DNA from: Bifidobacterium subtile | GTDB lineage: Bacteria; Actinomycetota; Actinomycetes; Actinomycetales; Bifidobacteriaceae | Length of the DNA stretch: 64,000 nucleotides | Reading direction: 5' to 3' | Assembly (NCBI RefSeq): GCF_000741775.1 | Contig: NZ_JGZR01000007.1 | Location: forward strand, 230,249-294,248 | In this document: positions 52,521-61,489 of the stretch, one piece after another | How positions within the stretch are numbered: position 1 is the stretch's first letter | How the letters are laid out: each line of letters begins with the position of its first letter | Position numbers and translations under genes: made by a program | Notes under the pieces: model-generated | What the model saw: the letters and a program-made list of their open reading frames with translations, nothing else | Told to the model about the DNA's origin: nothing | Database searches by the model: none

Positions 52521-53044
52521 TGGCTGATTCCAGTGGCTTCCGTCGCACGCGGCCTGCGGCTGTGGGCGATTGGCGCGAGCGTGCCGAATGCGCTCGGTTC
52601 TACGCGGCGAGCCCCGTATGGGCTGACCGGATGTGGACGTTCGAGGACGCTGCCGGCGATGACCCCGTGGACCCGGTGCCCCGGACGATGGCTCGCAGGA
52701 TCTGCGAGTCGTGCCCGGTGCGCTTGGAATGCCTGGCGGACGCGACCGCCGGCGGCATCCAGTACGGCCTATTCGGCGGCTTCCGGCGCAATCAGCGCCG
52801 CGCCCTGGGCAACATGGCCGAATCGGACGGCGTGACGGTGTACTCGCGCTCCGGCGAGGACCTCGATGCCCGGATCCAGGCGTTCAGGGACTGGCTGCGC
52901 AAGCATCCCGAGGCACTCAAACGGGTCGAGAGCGAGGACCACCGGCTCAAGCAGGCGCGTCGCCGCGCGCAGCGCAGGCGCAGCGTGCCGGCCAACCGGG
53001 CGTCCGCACAGACGGCGGGCGATGTTCCCGCCCTATTCCAATAG
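52520..53044 (+). CDS. WhiB-family iron-sulfur transcription factor
   Basis: A 174-residue WhiB-like protein with the four cluster-binding cysteines Cys24, Cys62, Cys65 and Cys71 (CESCPVRLEC pattern). The following glycine-rich turn, GIQYGLFGG, corresponds to the family's G(V/I)WGG. A C-terminal Arg/Lys-rich tail is probably DNA-binding. WhiB proteins are found only in actinobacteria and their phages and plasmids. This may control transfer genes in response to redox or NO. Start ATG 52520 overlaps the stop of the replication gene. Confidence 0.92.
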   Translation: MADSSGFRRTRPAAVGDWRERAECARFYAASPVWADRMWTFEDAAGDDPVDPVPRTMARRICESCPVRLECLADATAGGIQYGLFGGFRRNQRRALGNMAESDGVTVYSRSGEDLDARIQAFRDWLRKHPEALKRVESEDHRLKQARRRAQRRRSVPANRASAQTAGDVPALFQ

Positions 53045-53120
53045 CCGGAATTCCTTATAGATCTGCAAGCAGGAAAGGAGGCTTGCCATATTGCAAGCAT
53101 TCAGACAATCAGTCAACCAA

Positions 53121-53145
53121 GCAAGCCAGCAATCAGACAAGCATA
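53121..53145. repeat. Partition-site-like repeat 1, upstream of parA
   Basis: GCAAGCCAGCAATCAGACAA and five more bases (53121-53145). The first 23 bp occur as an exact inverted copy at 55003-55025, and a 17/19 match lies at 54027-54045. It stands 30-50 bp before the parA start, in a stretch rich in CAGACAATCAG words (53093-53120). Confidence 0.65.
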
Positions 53146-53173
53146 CGAACAGGCAAACGAAATGGAGAGAACG

Positions 53174-53788
53174 ATGAAACTGGCAGTAGCGAATATCAAG
53201 GGCGGGGTCGCCAAGACCACGAGCTCGATTTATGTGGCGGAGGCGATTGTGCATCGCGGCGGCTCGGCAATAGTGTATGACGCGGATCCTCAGTCCAGCG
53301 CCTCACTTTGGGCGGACGCGGCCCGCGACAACGGCGAGGAGCTGGGATTCGAGGTACGTCCGGCGAATCTGAGCACCCTGTCCCGTTTGGGCCGGGGCGA
53401 GAGCCCCGAAGCATGGCAGATCGTGGACGCTCCTCCGCAGGGCAAGCTGCTGCAGGCTGCCATCGAGGCGTCTGATTTCGTACTGATTCCCACGAGCGAC
53501 AGTCCGATGGATCTGCAGCAGGCCTGGGCGATGATGGATGAGGCGCGGGCCTCGCGGCCGGCTGCGGTGCTGGTGGTGCGCGCCGAGCCGCACACGACCG
53601 CGTACCGGCAGACGATTAATGCGCTGGCCGAGGCGAACACGCCCCGGTTTGATACGATCATCCCCAAACGGCAGGCGATCAAAAAGGCCTTGGGTTCCAG
53701 GCCTCATCGATTGTACGAGTATCGCGACCTGCTCACCGAACTAGTGGCCATTGCGAAGGACCTGAGCGGCGGAAGGGCGGAGCGCTGA
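53174..53788 (+). CDS. parA: ParA-family partition ATPase
   Basis: A 204-residue deviant-Walker ATPase with KGGVAKTTS at residues 9-17, DADPQ at 36-40 and an IVDAPPQG switch motif. ParA moves DNA by gradient-driven tethering to the nucleoid. It is short, like plasmid ParA without an N-terminal HTH domain. A small basic protein follows and overlaps it, consistent with a ParA/centromere-binding pair. ATG 53174 is preferred over ATG 53162 by spacing from GGAGAGA. Confidence 0.9.
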   Translation: MKLAVANIKGGVAKTTSSIYVAEAIVHRGGSAIVYDADPQSSASLWADAARDNGEELGFEVRPANLSTLSRLGRGESPEAWQIVDAPPQGKLLQAAIEASDFVLIPTSDSPMDLQQAWAMMDEARASRPAAVLVVRAEPHTTAYRQTINALAEANTPRFDTIIPKRQAIKKALGSRPHRLYEYRDLLTELVAIAKDLSGGRAER

Positions 53789-54012
53789 TGCAGGGAGGGA
53801 ACTACAAGCCATTGCAGCGCTCCAGCGCGCCGATCGACGCGGTCATGTCTGGCAGCAGGCCGGCCGCGGAATCGGGAAGGGTGATGCTTTCCCTGCGTGT
53901 GCCGCCCGATCTCAGGACGCGGTTCAAGGCCGCGTGCGTCGGGCAGGGCCTGACGATGGAGCAGGCCGGAGAGCAGGCCCTGATCGAATGGCTCGAACCG
54001 AGGAAATCATGA
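53788..54012 (+). CDS. Small putative partition partner
   Basis: A 74-residue basic protein. The segment VMLSLRVPPDLRTRFKAACVGQGLTM resembles a ribbon-helix-helix or CopG/Omega-like fold: a beta strand, then two helices. Such proteins bind centromere repeats and stimulate ParA. It overlaps parA by 1-4 bp. Binding to the repeats at 53121, 54027 and 55003 is my prediction, not established. Confidence 0.65.
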   Translation: MQGGNYKPLQRSSAPIDAVMSGSRPAAESGRVMLSLRVPPDLRTRFKAACVGQGLTMEQAGEQALIEWLEPRKS

Positions 54013-54443
54013 AAGCAGACAATCATGCAAGCCAGCAGTCAGGCAGTCAGGCGAACGGAGGAATCGTGGCGGTATTCGACAAATTGCTGTGGGCGTTGAG
54101 GCTGGGTGGATGGCATATCGGCATCGTCGATGAATGGCATGTGAAAGAAGGCTGCGCCTATATCCGCCGTCGAGGGATGCGGAAGCGCGACCGTCTTGTG
54201 TTCACGCGGCAGTCTAGCGCTGCACGGCCCGGCGATATCGTGGCTTTCGTCCCCTCCCATAACGTCCTTGATCTGACTGAGACGATTCCGGTGCCATACC
54301 ACGGAGGCGCGCTGTTTGGCGTCAAGGAGCTGCCACGCCGGCTGTACCGCGAGCTGGACTGGGCTGAGAATCTGTCAGGCAGTTATGCCCGCCAGCAAGT
54401 ATGCAATCCATCAAATGGAACGGAGAAGAATAATGAACGATGA
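54009..54443 (+). CDS. Unknown protein with signal-peptidase-like context
   Basis: A 144-residue protein; I do not recognise its family. The N-terminus (ASQQSGSQ) is low-complexity and is encoded by the repeat at 54027. The rest is mixed alpha/beta, with YIRRRGMRKRDRLVFTRQSSAARPGDIVAF. The pattern RPGDIVAFVP is vaguely like the beta strand of signal peptidases or LexA folds, but no Ser/Lys pair is clear. ATGA overlap upstream. Confidence 0.55.
   Translation: MKADNHASQQSGSQANGGIVAVFDKLLWALRLGGWHIGIVDEWHVKEGCAYIRRRGMRKRDRLVFTRQSSAARPGDIVAFVPSHNVLDLTETIPVPYHGGALFGVKELPRRLYRELDWAENLSGSYARQQVCNPSNGTEKNNER
54027..54045. repeat. Partition-site-like repeat 2, inside the 144-residue gene
   Basis: GCAAGCCAGCAGTCAGGCA matches the first 19 bp of the repeat at 53121 at 17 positions. 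It is followed by AGTCAGGCGAAC, matching the GCGAAC at the far end of the copy at 55003-55025. Confidence 0.6.
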
Positions 54444-54675
54444 TGAAATGAATGAGCAGAACGTAATCGACCTGATTGGCTGGGAGAAAGCGCCCGAGGC
54501 CCGCCGCGGCAATGCCGCGTTGAAAGCGACCTCCATTGCGGCGATTGCCATAGCGTTTGCGGGGAGCGTGCTCTATCTCGTCGGGTGGCTTGACATTGGC
54601 CGGCGAATCCTTTTCATCGCTCTTGTCCCCGCTTGCGCGGCCTACGTCTGCTTCAGTTGGCATCTGACGGCGTAG
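54433..54675 (+). CDS. Small two-TM membrane protein
   Basis: An 80-residue protein with an acidic N-terminus and two membrane helices at about 33-50 and 56-76. It starts 11 bp inside the previous gene, after GGAGAAGAATA. No family is recognised. Confidence 0.65.
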   Translation: MNDDEMNEQNVIDLIGWEKAPEARRGNAALKATSIAAIAIAFAGSVLYLVGWLDIGRRILFIALVPACAAYVCFSWHLTA

Positions 54676-54685
54676 GAGATGGATA

Positions 54686-54976
54686 GTGCGGCACCGCTTC
54701 GGGCTGCTCGACATCGCCTGCATTGCGCGAAGGGGAAAGAGGAGCGTCACGTCGGCATTGAGCGAGAGCGGGGAACATCCGATCCGCTACGTGACCAAGG
54801 ATGGCTACCCCCACAAAGGCACTCTTATCGTCCAGCACAGCGGCACCGTAGTCGACGGCAACGTCCGCTATCTGGTCGCCATCCAGCGTGACGACGGCAC
54901 CTACCTCGACGCTGTCGAGACGCTGGAAGCTGCTCGCTCCATTGAAGAAGGAGTGATAGCGCATGACGTTCTATGA
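54686..54976 (+). CDS. Unknown 96-residue protein
   Basis: A 96-residue soluble protein with beta-strand character (GTLIVQHSGTVVDGNVRYLVAIQ). The start is GTG 54686 preceded by AGGAGATGG. An overlapping ATG 54679 in another frame encodes a less plausible Arg-rich product. Unknown function. Confidence 0.55.
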   Translation: MRHRFGLLDIACIARRGKRSVTSALSESGEHPIRYVTKDGYPHKGTLIVQHSGTVVDGNVRYLVAIQRDDGTYLDAVETLEAARSIEEGVIAHDVL

Positions 54977-55002
54977 CTGGCTGGCGATCCCGCTGTTCGC
55001 TA

Positions 55003-55025
55003 TGCTTGTCTGATTGCTGGCTTGC
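55003..55025. repeat. Partition-site-like repeat 3, upstream of the adhesin gene
   Basis: The exact reverse complement of 53121-53143 (23 bp). Extending it, GTTCGCTA precedes it, matching the flank of copy 1 with one deletion. A GCATGCA/TGCATGC palindrome follows at 55027-55044. Confidence 0.65.
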
Positions 55026-55159
55026 TGGCATGCATGACTGCATGCTTTCCTTCATCGCTTCGCCGCGCGCTCTTGGGGCGGGCGCTGGCCCGCCGGCCGG
55101 GTCTGACAATGGGCTGCGTGTCCGTCGGCCACCGGGGCGGGCGGAATGAGGAAGGAACC

Positions 55160-57463
55160 ATGCAGATGGGAACGCACAGAACCCGGCTTCTGGCCGGGCT
55201 GGCGGCGTCGGCCGTGCTGCTGTCGGGACTGTCGGCCTCGCCGGCGATCGCGATGGCCGACACGGCCACGAAACCGCAGCAGCAACAGACGCAAACGCAA
55301 GCGAAGAAGCAGACGAAGGACCAGGAGCCGACGCCCGCCCCAAGCGACGCCGGGCCGAGCCCCGCGCCGGCCGGGGACGCGACGCCACCAGCCGCAAGCG
55401 CCAGCCTGGCGGATCTGATCGCGCAGGCTCACGACACGCTGGAGCACAAGACGGACGACTACACCAAGGCGACGCTCGACGCGCTGCGCGACGCGCTGGG
55501 CAAGGCCGAGGCATTGGACCCCTCGGCCGACGAACAGGCGACCGGCCAGGCGCAGAGCGCCCTGGACCAGGCATTGCAGGCGCTCACCGCGATCGCATGG
55601 AGCGCGGACGGCACGGCACTGGCGTGGGACGGGTCGCAGTACGCCGGCACCGCCGGCCCGCTCGACCATGAGCCGGCAGCCAGCGTGACGGCATCCAGCA
55701 ACGACACGGCCCTCAAGCCCGTCGAACTGCAGGCGTCGGGCAAGCCGGCCGACCCCGTGTCCACGGATCTGGGCGTCATCCGCTACCAGGGCGCGCGCGA
55801 CTACACGGGCGCGAGCGGCAACGGGAACCGACCCCTCGCGTTCTCGCAGCCCTACGACTACCAGGCCGGCTCGCCCATCGAGGTGCTCAACCCGCAGGGC
55901 GACCCGGTCACCTGGCAGCCGTCGGGCCTGAGCGTGCAGGCGGCCATGACGGCCAGCCTGGACAAGGCCAACAAACCGGCCACGCAAGCCATCCAGGTGA
56001 ACGGCGAGAGCATCCCGATCACCTGGGACGGCGCGGTGGACGTGCACGACACGGACACGGCCCGCACCTACACGCGCACCGGCACCGCAAGCGGCACGCT
56101 GAGCATCAACGGCGTCGAGCAGGCCTGGTCGGTGAGCCTGGTCGCCAGCCGCACCGAGGGGAAGGTCGCCTCACTGAGCGTCCTGGAGCGCACGGCCGAC
56201 GGCGCTGAGAGCCAGCATCCGGTCGACGGGTTCAACCCCGCGAGCCTCGAATACTCGCTGACGCTGCCCTACGGGTCGATGACCAGCCAGTTCGCCCTGG
56301 GCTACACGAGCGCCGCGGGCGACAGCGCGTCAGTGACCGAAGGCGATCCCGTCCGCCCCGGCCTGGGCGGCGACGGGTCGAGGATCCTGGGCATCACGCT
56401 GGACGGCGTGACCTACCGGGTCACGGTGCGCTTCGCGCCCCCGACGCCTGACGCCTCCAACTCAGCCGCCCGCCTAGCGGGCATCTACGTGAACCGCGAC
56501 GGCACGACCGCCAAGGGCGCGCTGATCGACGGCTGGAACCCCGACGTGCTGGACTACACGATCCGGATAGCCGCCGACGCGCCCAGCGTCTACGTGCTGC
56601 CCGAAGCGGGCGACGGGGTCAGCGTGAGCGCCGCCGACGTGACGCAGACCGCGTACGCGGTGCGCCAGACCTGGAACGTGACCGCCGCGAACGGCGAGCA
56701 CCGCGTGTACACGGTCACCGTCGTGCGCGACCACGCGCCGACCGCCGCCGAAGGCTTCCAGCCCAAGGACCCCAAGGACACGGGAGGCACCAGCGCGGCG
56801 AAGAGCGACAAGGAGACGGACGTGGAATCGCACGGCTGGATCGACGCCAAGGGCGCATACCACACGGCGAACGCGAACGACTACGTGATCGAGGAGGGCG
56901 GCACGTTCGCCTACTCCTCCTACGCGGGCCAGACGATCGCCGCGTCCGTGCGCAAGATCGCGCAGATGCGCTACGAGTACACGCTCTCGATCCTCGCCCC
57001 CGACGGCGTCACATTCGCCCGGCACACGTACACGGTCACCTACCTGACCGAGGCCACCCACCGGGTGAGCGTGACCGGCATCCTGGTCGACAACAAGGAG
57101 ATCAGCGGGTTCGACCCGTCCAGGCACGAGTACGACGCCACGGTCGAGACCCTGGACCACTGGACCGTCAACGCCACATTCGACAAGACCAGCGGCATGA
57201 GCATCACCATCCACAAGGAGCATGCCCAGGCGGTGATCACCGCCGTGAGCGCCGACGGGCTGACCCGCGAGACCTACACGGTGCGCGTGCACGTCGCCGC
57301 GATCGGCGCGGGCGAGAACGGAGCCGTGCAAGGCGCCGAGCTGGCAAACACCGGCTCGAACGTCCGCCTGCCCCTGTTCGCCGCGATCGGCGGCACGATC
57401 ATAGGTCTGCTGCTGCTGGGCGTCGGCGTTCTGCGCCGCCGCCGCTCCGGCAAGGAGGAGTGA
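55160..57463 (+). CDS. Sortase-anchored surface protein with cadherin-like repeats
   Basis: A 767-residue surface protein. A signal peptide (about 1-37, LAGLAASAVLLSGLSASPAIA) precedes a Gln/Lys-rich spacer. The C-terminus has the sortase motif LANTG at 728-732, a hydrophobic helix and an RRRRSGKEE tail. In between are at least three similar ~90-residue domains with the pattern I-V---GF-P---EY--T(V/L) then EYTV-V, as in cadherin-like PF12733 repeats. Located between partition and type IV secretion genes, it probably aids contact with recipient cells. A GAGGAAGGAACC site precedes ATG 55160. Confidence 0.85.
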   Translation: MQMGTHRTRLLAGLAASAVLLSGLSASPAIAMADTATKPQQQQTQTQAKKQTKDQEPTPAPSDAGPSPAPAGDATPPAASASLADLIAQAHDTLEHKTDDYTKATLDALRDALGKAEALDPSADEQATGQAQSALDQALQALTAIAWSADGTALAWDGSQYAGTAGPLDHEPAASVTASSNDTALKPVELQASGKPADPVSTDLGVIRYQGARDYTGASGNGNRPLAFSQPYDYQAGSPIEVLNPQGDPVTWQPSGLSVQAAMTASLDKANKPATQAIQVNGESIPITWDGAVDVHDTDTARTYTRTGTASGTLSINGVEQAWSVSLVASRTEGKVASLSVLERTADGAESQHPVDGFNPASLEYSLTLPYGSMTSQFALGYTSAAGDSASVTEGDPVRPGLGGDGSRILGITLDGVTYRVTVRFAPPTPDASNSAARLAGIYVNRDGTTAKGALIDGWNPDVLDYTIRIAADAPSVYVLPEAGDGVSVSAADVTQTAYAVRQTWNVTAANGEHRVYTVTVVRDHAPTAAEGFQPKDPKDTGGTSAAKSDKETDVESHGWIDAKGAYHTANANDYVIEEGGTFAYSSYAGQTIAASVRKIAQMRYEYTLSILAPDGVTFARHTYTVTYLTEATHRVSVTGILVDNKEISGFDPSRHEYDATVETLDHWTVNATFDKTSGMSITIHKEHAQAVITAVSADGLTRETYTVRVHVAAIGAGENGAVQGAELANTGSNVRLPLFAAIGGTIIGLLLLGVGVLRRRRSGKEE

Positions 57464-57489
57464 GCGGCTTCCAGCGTCGCGCTACATCG

Positions 57490-57524
57490 AAGCGCCCGTC
57501 GTCCCACTGGGATGGCGGGCGCTT
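57490..57524 (+). terminator. Terminator after the adhesin gene
   Basis: Stem AAGCGCCCG/CGGGCGCTT with a 17-base loop, ending TTTT. It lies 27 bp after the stop codon. Confidence 0.65.
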
Positions 57525-57630
57525 TTGCATGCCCGGCCGGGCCGTGCAGAGGGCGGGCGCTGAGCCTCGGCTGCGGCCTGAGAATAGGCGGGCAAACCAA
57601 TCCGAACACTATTTCGAAAGGCCATCAATC

Positions 57631-57885
57631 ATGTTCCCTTACGCTGTTCTTTCCGCCGTCGAGGCCGCGAGCCTGAGCACCCCGATGCTCACCTCCCTCA
57701 TCGACCTGCTGAACAAGGCCCTGTACCTAGGCGGCGTCGTGCTGATCGTGTTCGGCGGCGTCACCGTGGGCACAAACCTCAAGGACCACAACGGTCCCGC
57801 CATCACGGGCGGCATCCTGCAGATCGGCGGCGGCGCGCTGGTGGTCGCCTGCGGCGTGCTGCTGAGCACCATCAGCCTGTCCTGA
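57631..57885 (+). CDS. VirB2-like pilin or small T4SS membrane protein
   Basis: An 84-residue protein with two membrane helices separated by a short polar loop (GTNLKDHNGPAITGG), the shape of VirB2/TrbC pilins. It has no cleaved signal sequence of standard type. It is the first gene of the type IV secretion group, just before the VirB6-like gene. AAAGGCCATCAATC precedes ATG 57631. Confidence 0.7.
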   Translation: MFPYAVLSAVEAASLSTPMLTSLIDLLNKALYLGGVVLIVFGGVTVGTNLKDHNGPAITGGILQIGGGALVVACGVLLSTISLS

Positions 57886-57908
57886 GCCCTAACCGAAGGA
57901 GGCGATCA

Positions 57909-58736
57909 ATGGACTGGGTCAAGGACATGCTCAACGCGATCGGCAGCGGCGTGGACTCGGGCATCCTGTCGACCATGAAGCAGTCGCCGGCCGAATTCAA
58001 CTCGACCCTGTACAGCCTGTCGGACACGATCGCATCGAACGTGGGCAAGCCCATCGCCTCGGCGGTCCTCTCCGTCGTGCTGGTGCTGCAGCTCATCAAC
58101 GCCGCCAACCGAGCCGAGGGCGACCGGCAGACCGGCGTGAAGCTGATCGGGATCACGATGATCCAATGCGCGATAATCCTTGCGTTCGCGCAGAACGCGA
58201 GCCTGATCCTGCAGACGATCAACAGCATCGGCGACTGGGCCATGGGCACGGTCGACGCGGCCACGTCCGTCACCACGGGAGGAGGGCCCGGAAACCTGGG
58301 CGACATGATCGGCGACCAGCACCTCAACCCCCTGGACACCGGGCTGGCGATGCTGCTCCTGCTCCTGCCGTTTCTGGTGAGCAAGGTCGCGGGCATCGTG
58401 GTCACGGTCGTGGTCTACCTGCGCTTCATCCAGCTCTACCTGATGGCCGGCTTCTCATCGATGCCCGTCGCCTTCCTGGGCAACGAGCACACACGGGCCT
58501 GGGGCATCGGGTACTTCAAACGGTACACGGAGACCGTGTTCCAGACCGTGATCCTTTTCCTGAGCGTGGCCTTCTACCAGCACCTGGACGTGAACCATCC
58601 GGGCAAGCTGGCCGACGGGCAGGCGCTCAGCGGCTGGATCATCGAGAACTTCGGCCAGCTCATCCTGGCGAGCGTGCTGCTGATAGCCGTGGTCGCCCTG
58701 AGCAACAAGGTCGCCAAGGCAATATTCGGCGAATAG
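57909..58736 (+). CDS. VirB6/TrbL-like conjugation membrane protein
   Basis: A 275-residue protein with about six membrane segments and Gly/Asn-rich loops. Position in the operon, between a pilin-like gene and PrgI/VirB4 genes, and the polytopic layout fit the Gram-positive VirB6 analogue that forms the inner channel. GGAGGCGATCA precedes ATG 57909. Confidence 0.75.
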   Translation: MDWVKDMLNAIGSGVDSGILSTMKQSPAEFNSTLYSLSDTIASNVGKPIASAVLSVVLVLQLINAANRAEGDRQTGVKLIGITMIQCAIILAFAQNASLILQTINSIGDWAMGTVDAATSVTTGGGPGNLGDMIGDQHLNPLDTGLAMLLLLLPFLVSKVAGIVVTVVVYLRFIQLYLMAGFSSMPVAFLGNEHTRAWGIGYFKRYTETVFQTVILFLSVAFYQHLDVNHPGKLADGQALSGWIIENFGQLILASVLLIAVVALSNKVAKAIFGE

Positions 58737-58756
58737 CCGTAAAGGGGGAAGACATC

Positions 58757-59107
58757 ATGGCATTGCAGATGCCGGTTTACAAGGAACTGAATTCGGTGGA
58801 GCCCAAGGTCATGGCGGGCATGACATGGCGGCAGTGGGCCGCGGCGACGGGCATGGCCGTGCTGGGCGGAGGCTCGTGGGCCGTGTGCTCGCTGCTCCTG
58901 CACCAGGACGACATCGGGCAGATCATCGTGCTCGCGGTGTGCATCCCGTTCGCCGCATACGGGTGGTGGCGGCCCAAGGGCATGAAGCCCGAACGCTACC
59001 TGCCCTACCTGTGGCGCTGGTACGGGTCCGGACAGCGCAGGATCTATCACGACGGGCCCGCTGCGAACATGCAAGGCGCGAAGAAGCCGACAATCAAGGA
59101 ACGATAG
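58757..59107 (+). CDS. PrgI-family protein
   Basis: A 116-residue protein of the PrgI/TraC-like type. Two membrane helices in the middle are flanked by an amphipathic N-terminus (MPVYKELNSVEPKVMAGMTWRQW) and a basic C-terminus with WRRKGM-like text (RPKGMKPERYL). PrgI proteins occur just before VirB4 ATPases in Gram-positive conjugation systems, as here. Confidence 0.85.
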   Translation: MALQMPVYKELNSVEPKVMAGMTWRQWAAATGMAVLGGGSWAVCSLLLHQDDIGQIIVLAVCIPFAAYGWWRPKGMKPERYLPYLWRWYGSGQRRIYHDGPAANMQGAKKPTIKER

Positions 59108-59125
59108 GAAGAAAGGACGAGAAGC

Positions 59126-61489
59126 ATGGCGAGGAAGGCGAAACGGGCCAGGAAGGCCGAGCAGAGCGAGGAACAGGCGCGCAAGGCGGCGAAGGACCGG
59201 AGCGTGAAGGCATTGATACCATACGACGCGATCCTGTCCAACGGCGTGGCCTACCTGGGCGGCGACGAATGGAGCATCTCCCTGCTGATCTCGGATGTCA
59301 ACTATCTGATCAGCACCGAGGAGCACCAGATGGAGATCCTGAACAAATGGGCCAAGTTCCTGGACACGTTCGATTCCACGGCTCGCCTGCAGGTGCTGGT
59401 CCTCAACCGCATGCTCTCCAGCGCGCTGGTCGCCGACCAGCTCTCCCTGAAGCCCAAGGGCGACGGGTTCGACCCGCTGCGCGAGGACTACGACCGGGTC
59501 GTGCGCGACAAGCTCATGACCATGAGCCGCAACACGGTCACCTCCAAGCTGGTGACCGTCACGGTCAGGGACCCGGACAAGGAGCGCGGCCTGCTTGCCG
59601 TGCAACGGCTCGCGATGAGCGCGGAGAGCCAGCTCAACCAGATCGACGGGTGCAAGGTCACCCGACTGGACAGGACGGCACGCCTGCGCATGATCAGCGC
59701 CGCATACCGGGGCGAGGCCCCATTCGCATTCCGCGAAAGCCAGTTCGAGGACGAGAGAACCTCCACCAAGGACTACGTCGCGCCCTGGGCCATCGACCTG
59801 ACCGATCCCAAGACGCTCAGACTCGTGAACCAGGACGGCGACATCTGGCACCGGTCGCTGTGGATCCGCGACTACCCGCCCGAACTGTCCGACCGGCTGA
59901 TCGGCAAGCTGACCGAACTGCGCGCCTCGATCGCGGTGAGCATCCATTTCAGCCCGCATTCGCGCGGCGACGGCCTCGACCTGGTCAAACGCAAGGTCGC
60001 CGAACTGGATATGCAGATCGTCACCGAGCGGAGACGCAACATCAAGCAGCATCTGCCGGCGGACGAGATATCGGCCGAGCTGGCTGACTCGAAGGAGCAG
60101 GCGACCGCATTGCGCGACGAGCTGCAGCATTCCAACCAGCATCTGATCGACTCGATGCTCGTGATAGGCGTGAGCGCCGCCAGCGAGGACGAGCTCGACG
60201 GACACGTGAAGGACGTGCTGCAGATATGCCGGCAGGAGTCATGCACTGCCGAATCACTAAGCTACATGCAACTGGAGGGCCTGTCGGCCGAGCTGCCGCT
60301 GGGCGTGAACCAGCTGCCCATGTCGCGCACGCTGACCACGAGCAGCGCCGCCATCCTGATCCCGTTCACCACGCAGGAGGCTTTCGAGCCCACCGGCACC
60401 TGGTACGGGACGAACGCGCGCAGCGGGAACGCGCTGGTCGTCGACCGGACGCTGCTCATGAACCAGAACGGGTTCACGCTGGGCACCACCGGGTCGGGCA
60501 AATCCCAGGAGAACAAGCTCGAGATGCTCACCACGTTCCTCAAATCGGGCGACGACATGATCGTGGTGGACCCGGAGCACGAGTACACGCCCCTGTGCGA
60601 GGCGATCCACGGCACCGAGGTCGAGATCAGCGCATCGAGCAGCCAGATGCTCAACCCTATGGACATCGTCCTGGACAACGCGGGCGACGGCAACCCGGTG
60701 CGCGCCAAGTCGGTCAGCGTGCTCTCGATGATCGGCGCGCTCATCGGCGGCACCACCGGCCTGGAGCCTGCCGCCAAGGGCTTGCTGGACCGGTGCATCA
60801 TCGGCCTGTACGCCGAGCTGCAGTCCGATCCCGGACGCCCGCAGCCGACGCTGCACGACCTGCGCGACCGGCTCCTCGCATTGAACGAGCCGATGGGCGA
60901 GCAGATCGCGCTCGAACTGGAGATGTACACCGAAGGCAGCCTGTCGGGCTTCTCCGGTCACACGAACGTCGATCTGGACAACCGCTTCGTCAACTTCGAC
61001 GTGAGCGGCCTGGACGGCGAGCTGCGCACGTTCGGCATGATGGTCGTCCTGGACGCGGTGTGGAACCGGGTGCTGCGCAACCGTCAGGCGGGCAAGCGCA
61101 CCTGGCTGTGGATCGACGAATTCCACCGGTTCTTCGGCAACGAATACGCGGCGAAGCAGTTCCTGGACATCTACAAGCGCGGCCGCAAATATGGGCTGGG
61201 CGTCACCGGCATCACCCAGAACATCGAGGAGCTGCTCGAGAACAACGAGGCGCGGCTCATGCTGTCCAACAGCGATTTCCTCGTGCTCATGAACCAGAAC
61301 GCCTCGGACGCGGACACGCTCTCCGAACTCATGCGCCTGAGCCCGGAGCAGCGCGCCTTCTTCACCGGCGTGAACGCCGGGCAGGGCCTGATCAAGGTCG
61401 GTTCCGCATGGATCCCATTTGACGGGCGCATGCCCACGGATTCGAGCATCTACCGCATGTTCACCACCAAATTCGGGGAAAGCGCATGA
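59126..61489 (+). CDS. VirB4-type conjugation ATPase
   Basis: A 787-residue cytoplasmic ATPase. Walker A GTTGSGKS is near residues 451-458, the DPEHEY motif near 480 and Walker B WLWIDEFHRFF near 660. The N-terminal ~400 residues (DVNYLISTEEHQM, FDSTARLQVLV) form the VirB4/TraE-specific domain. It powers pilus or channel assembly. The lysine-rich start follows GAAAGGACGAGAAGC. It overlaps the next gene by ATGA. Confidence 0.95.
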   Translation: MARKAKRARKAEQSEEQARKAAKDRSVKALIPYDAILSNGVAYLGGDEWSISLLISDVNYLISTEEHQMEILNKWAKFLDTFDSTARLQVLVLNRMLSSALVADQLSLKPKGDGFDPLREDYDRVVRDKLMTMSRNTVTSKLVTVTVRDPDKERGLLAVQRLAMSAESQLNQIDGCKVTRLDRTARLRMISAAYRGEAPFAFRESQFEDERTSTKDYVAPWAIDLTDPKTLRLVNQDGDIWHRSLWIRDYPPELSDRLIGKLTELRASIAVSIHFSPHSRGDGLDLVKRKVAELDMQIVTERRRNIKQHLPADEISAELADSKEQATALRDELQHSNQHLIDSMLVIGVSAASEDELDGHVKDVLQICRQESCTAESLSYMQLEGLSAELPLGVNQLPMSRTLTTSSAAILIPFTTQEAFEPTGTWYGTNARSGNALVVDRTLLMNQNGFTLGTTGSGKSQENKLEMLTTFLKSGDDMIVVDPEHEYTPLCEAIHGTEVEISASSSQMLNPMDIVLDNAGDGNPVRAKSVSVLSMIGALIGGTTGLEPAAKGLLDRCIIGLYAELQSDPGRPQPTLHDLRDRLLALNEPMGEQIALELEMYTEGSLSGFSGHTNVDLDNRFVNFDVSGLDGELRTFGMMVVLDAVWNRVLRNRQAGKRTWLWIDEFHRFFGNEYAAKQFLDIYKRGRKYGLGVTGITQNIEELLENNEARLMLSNSDFLVLMNQNASDADTLSELMRLSPEQRAFFTGVNAGQGLIKVGSAWIPFDGRMPTDSSIYRMFTTKFGESA

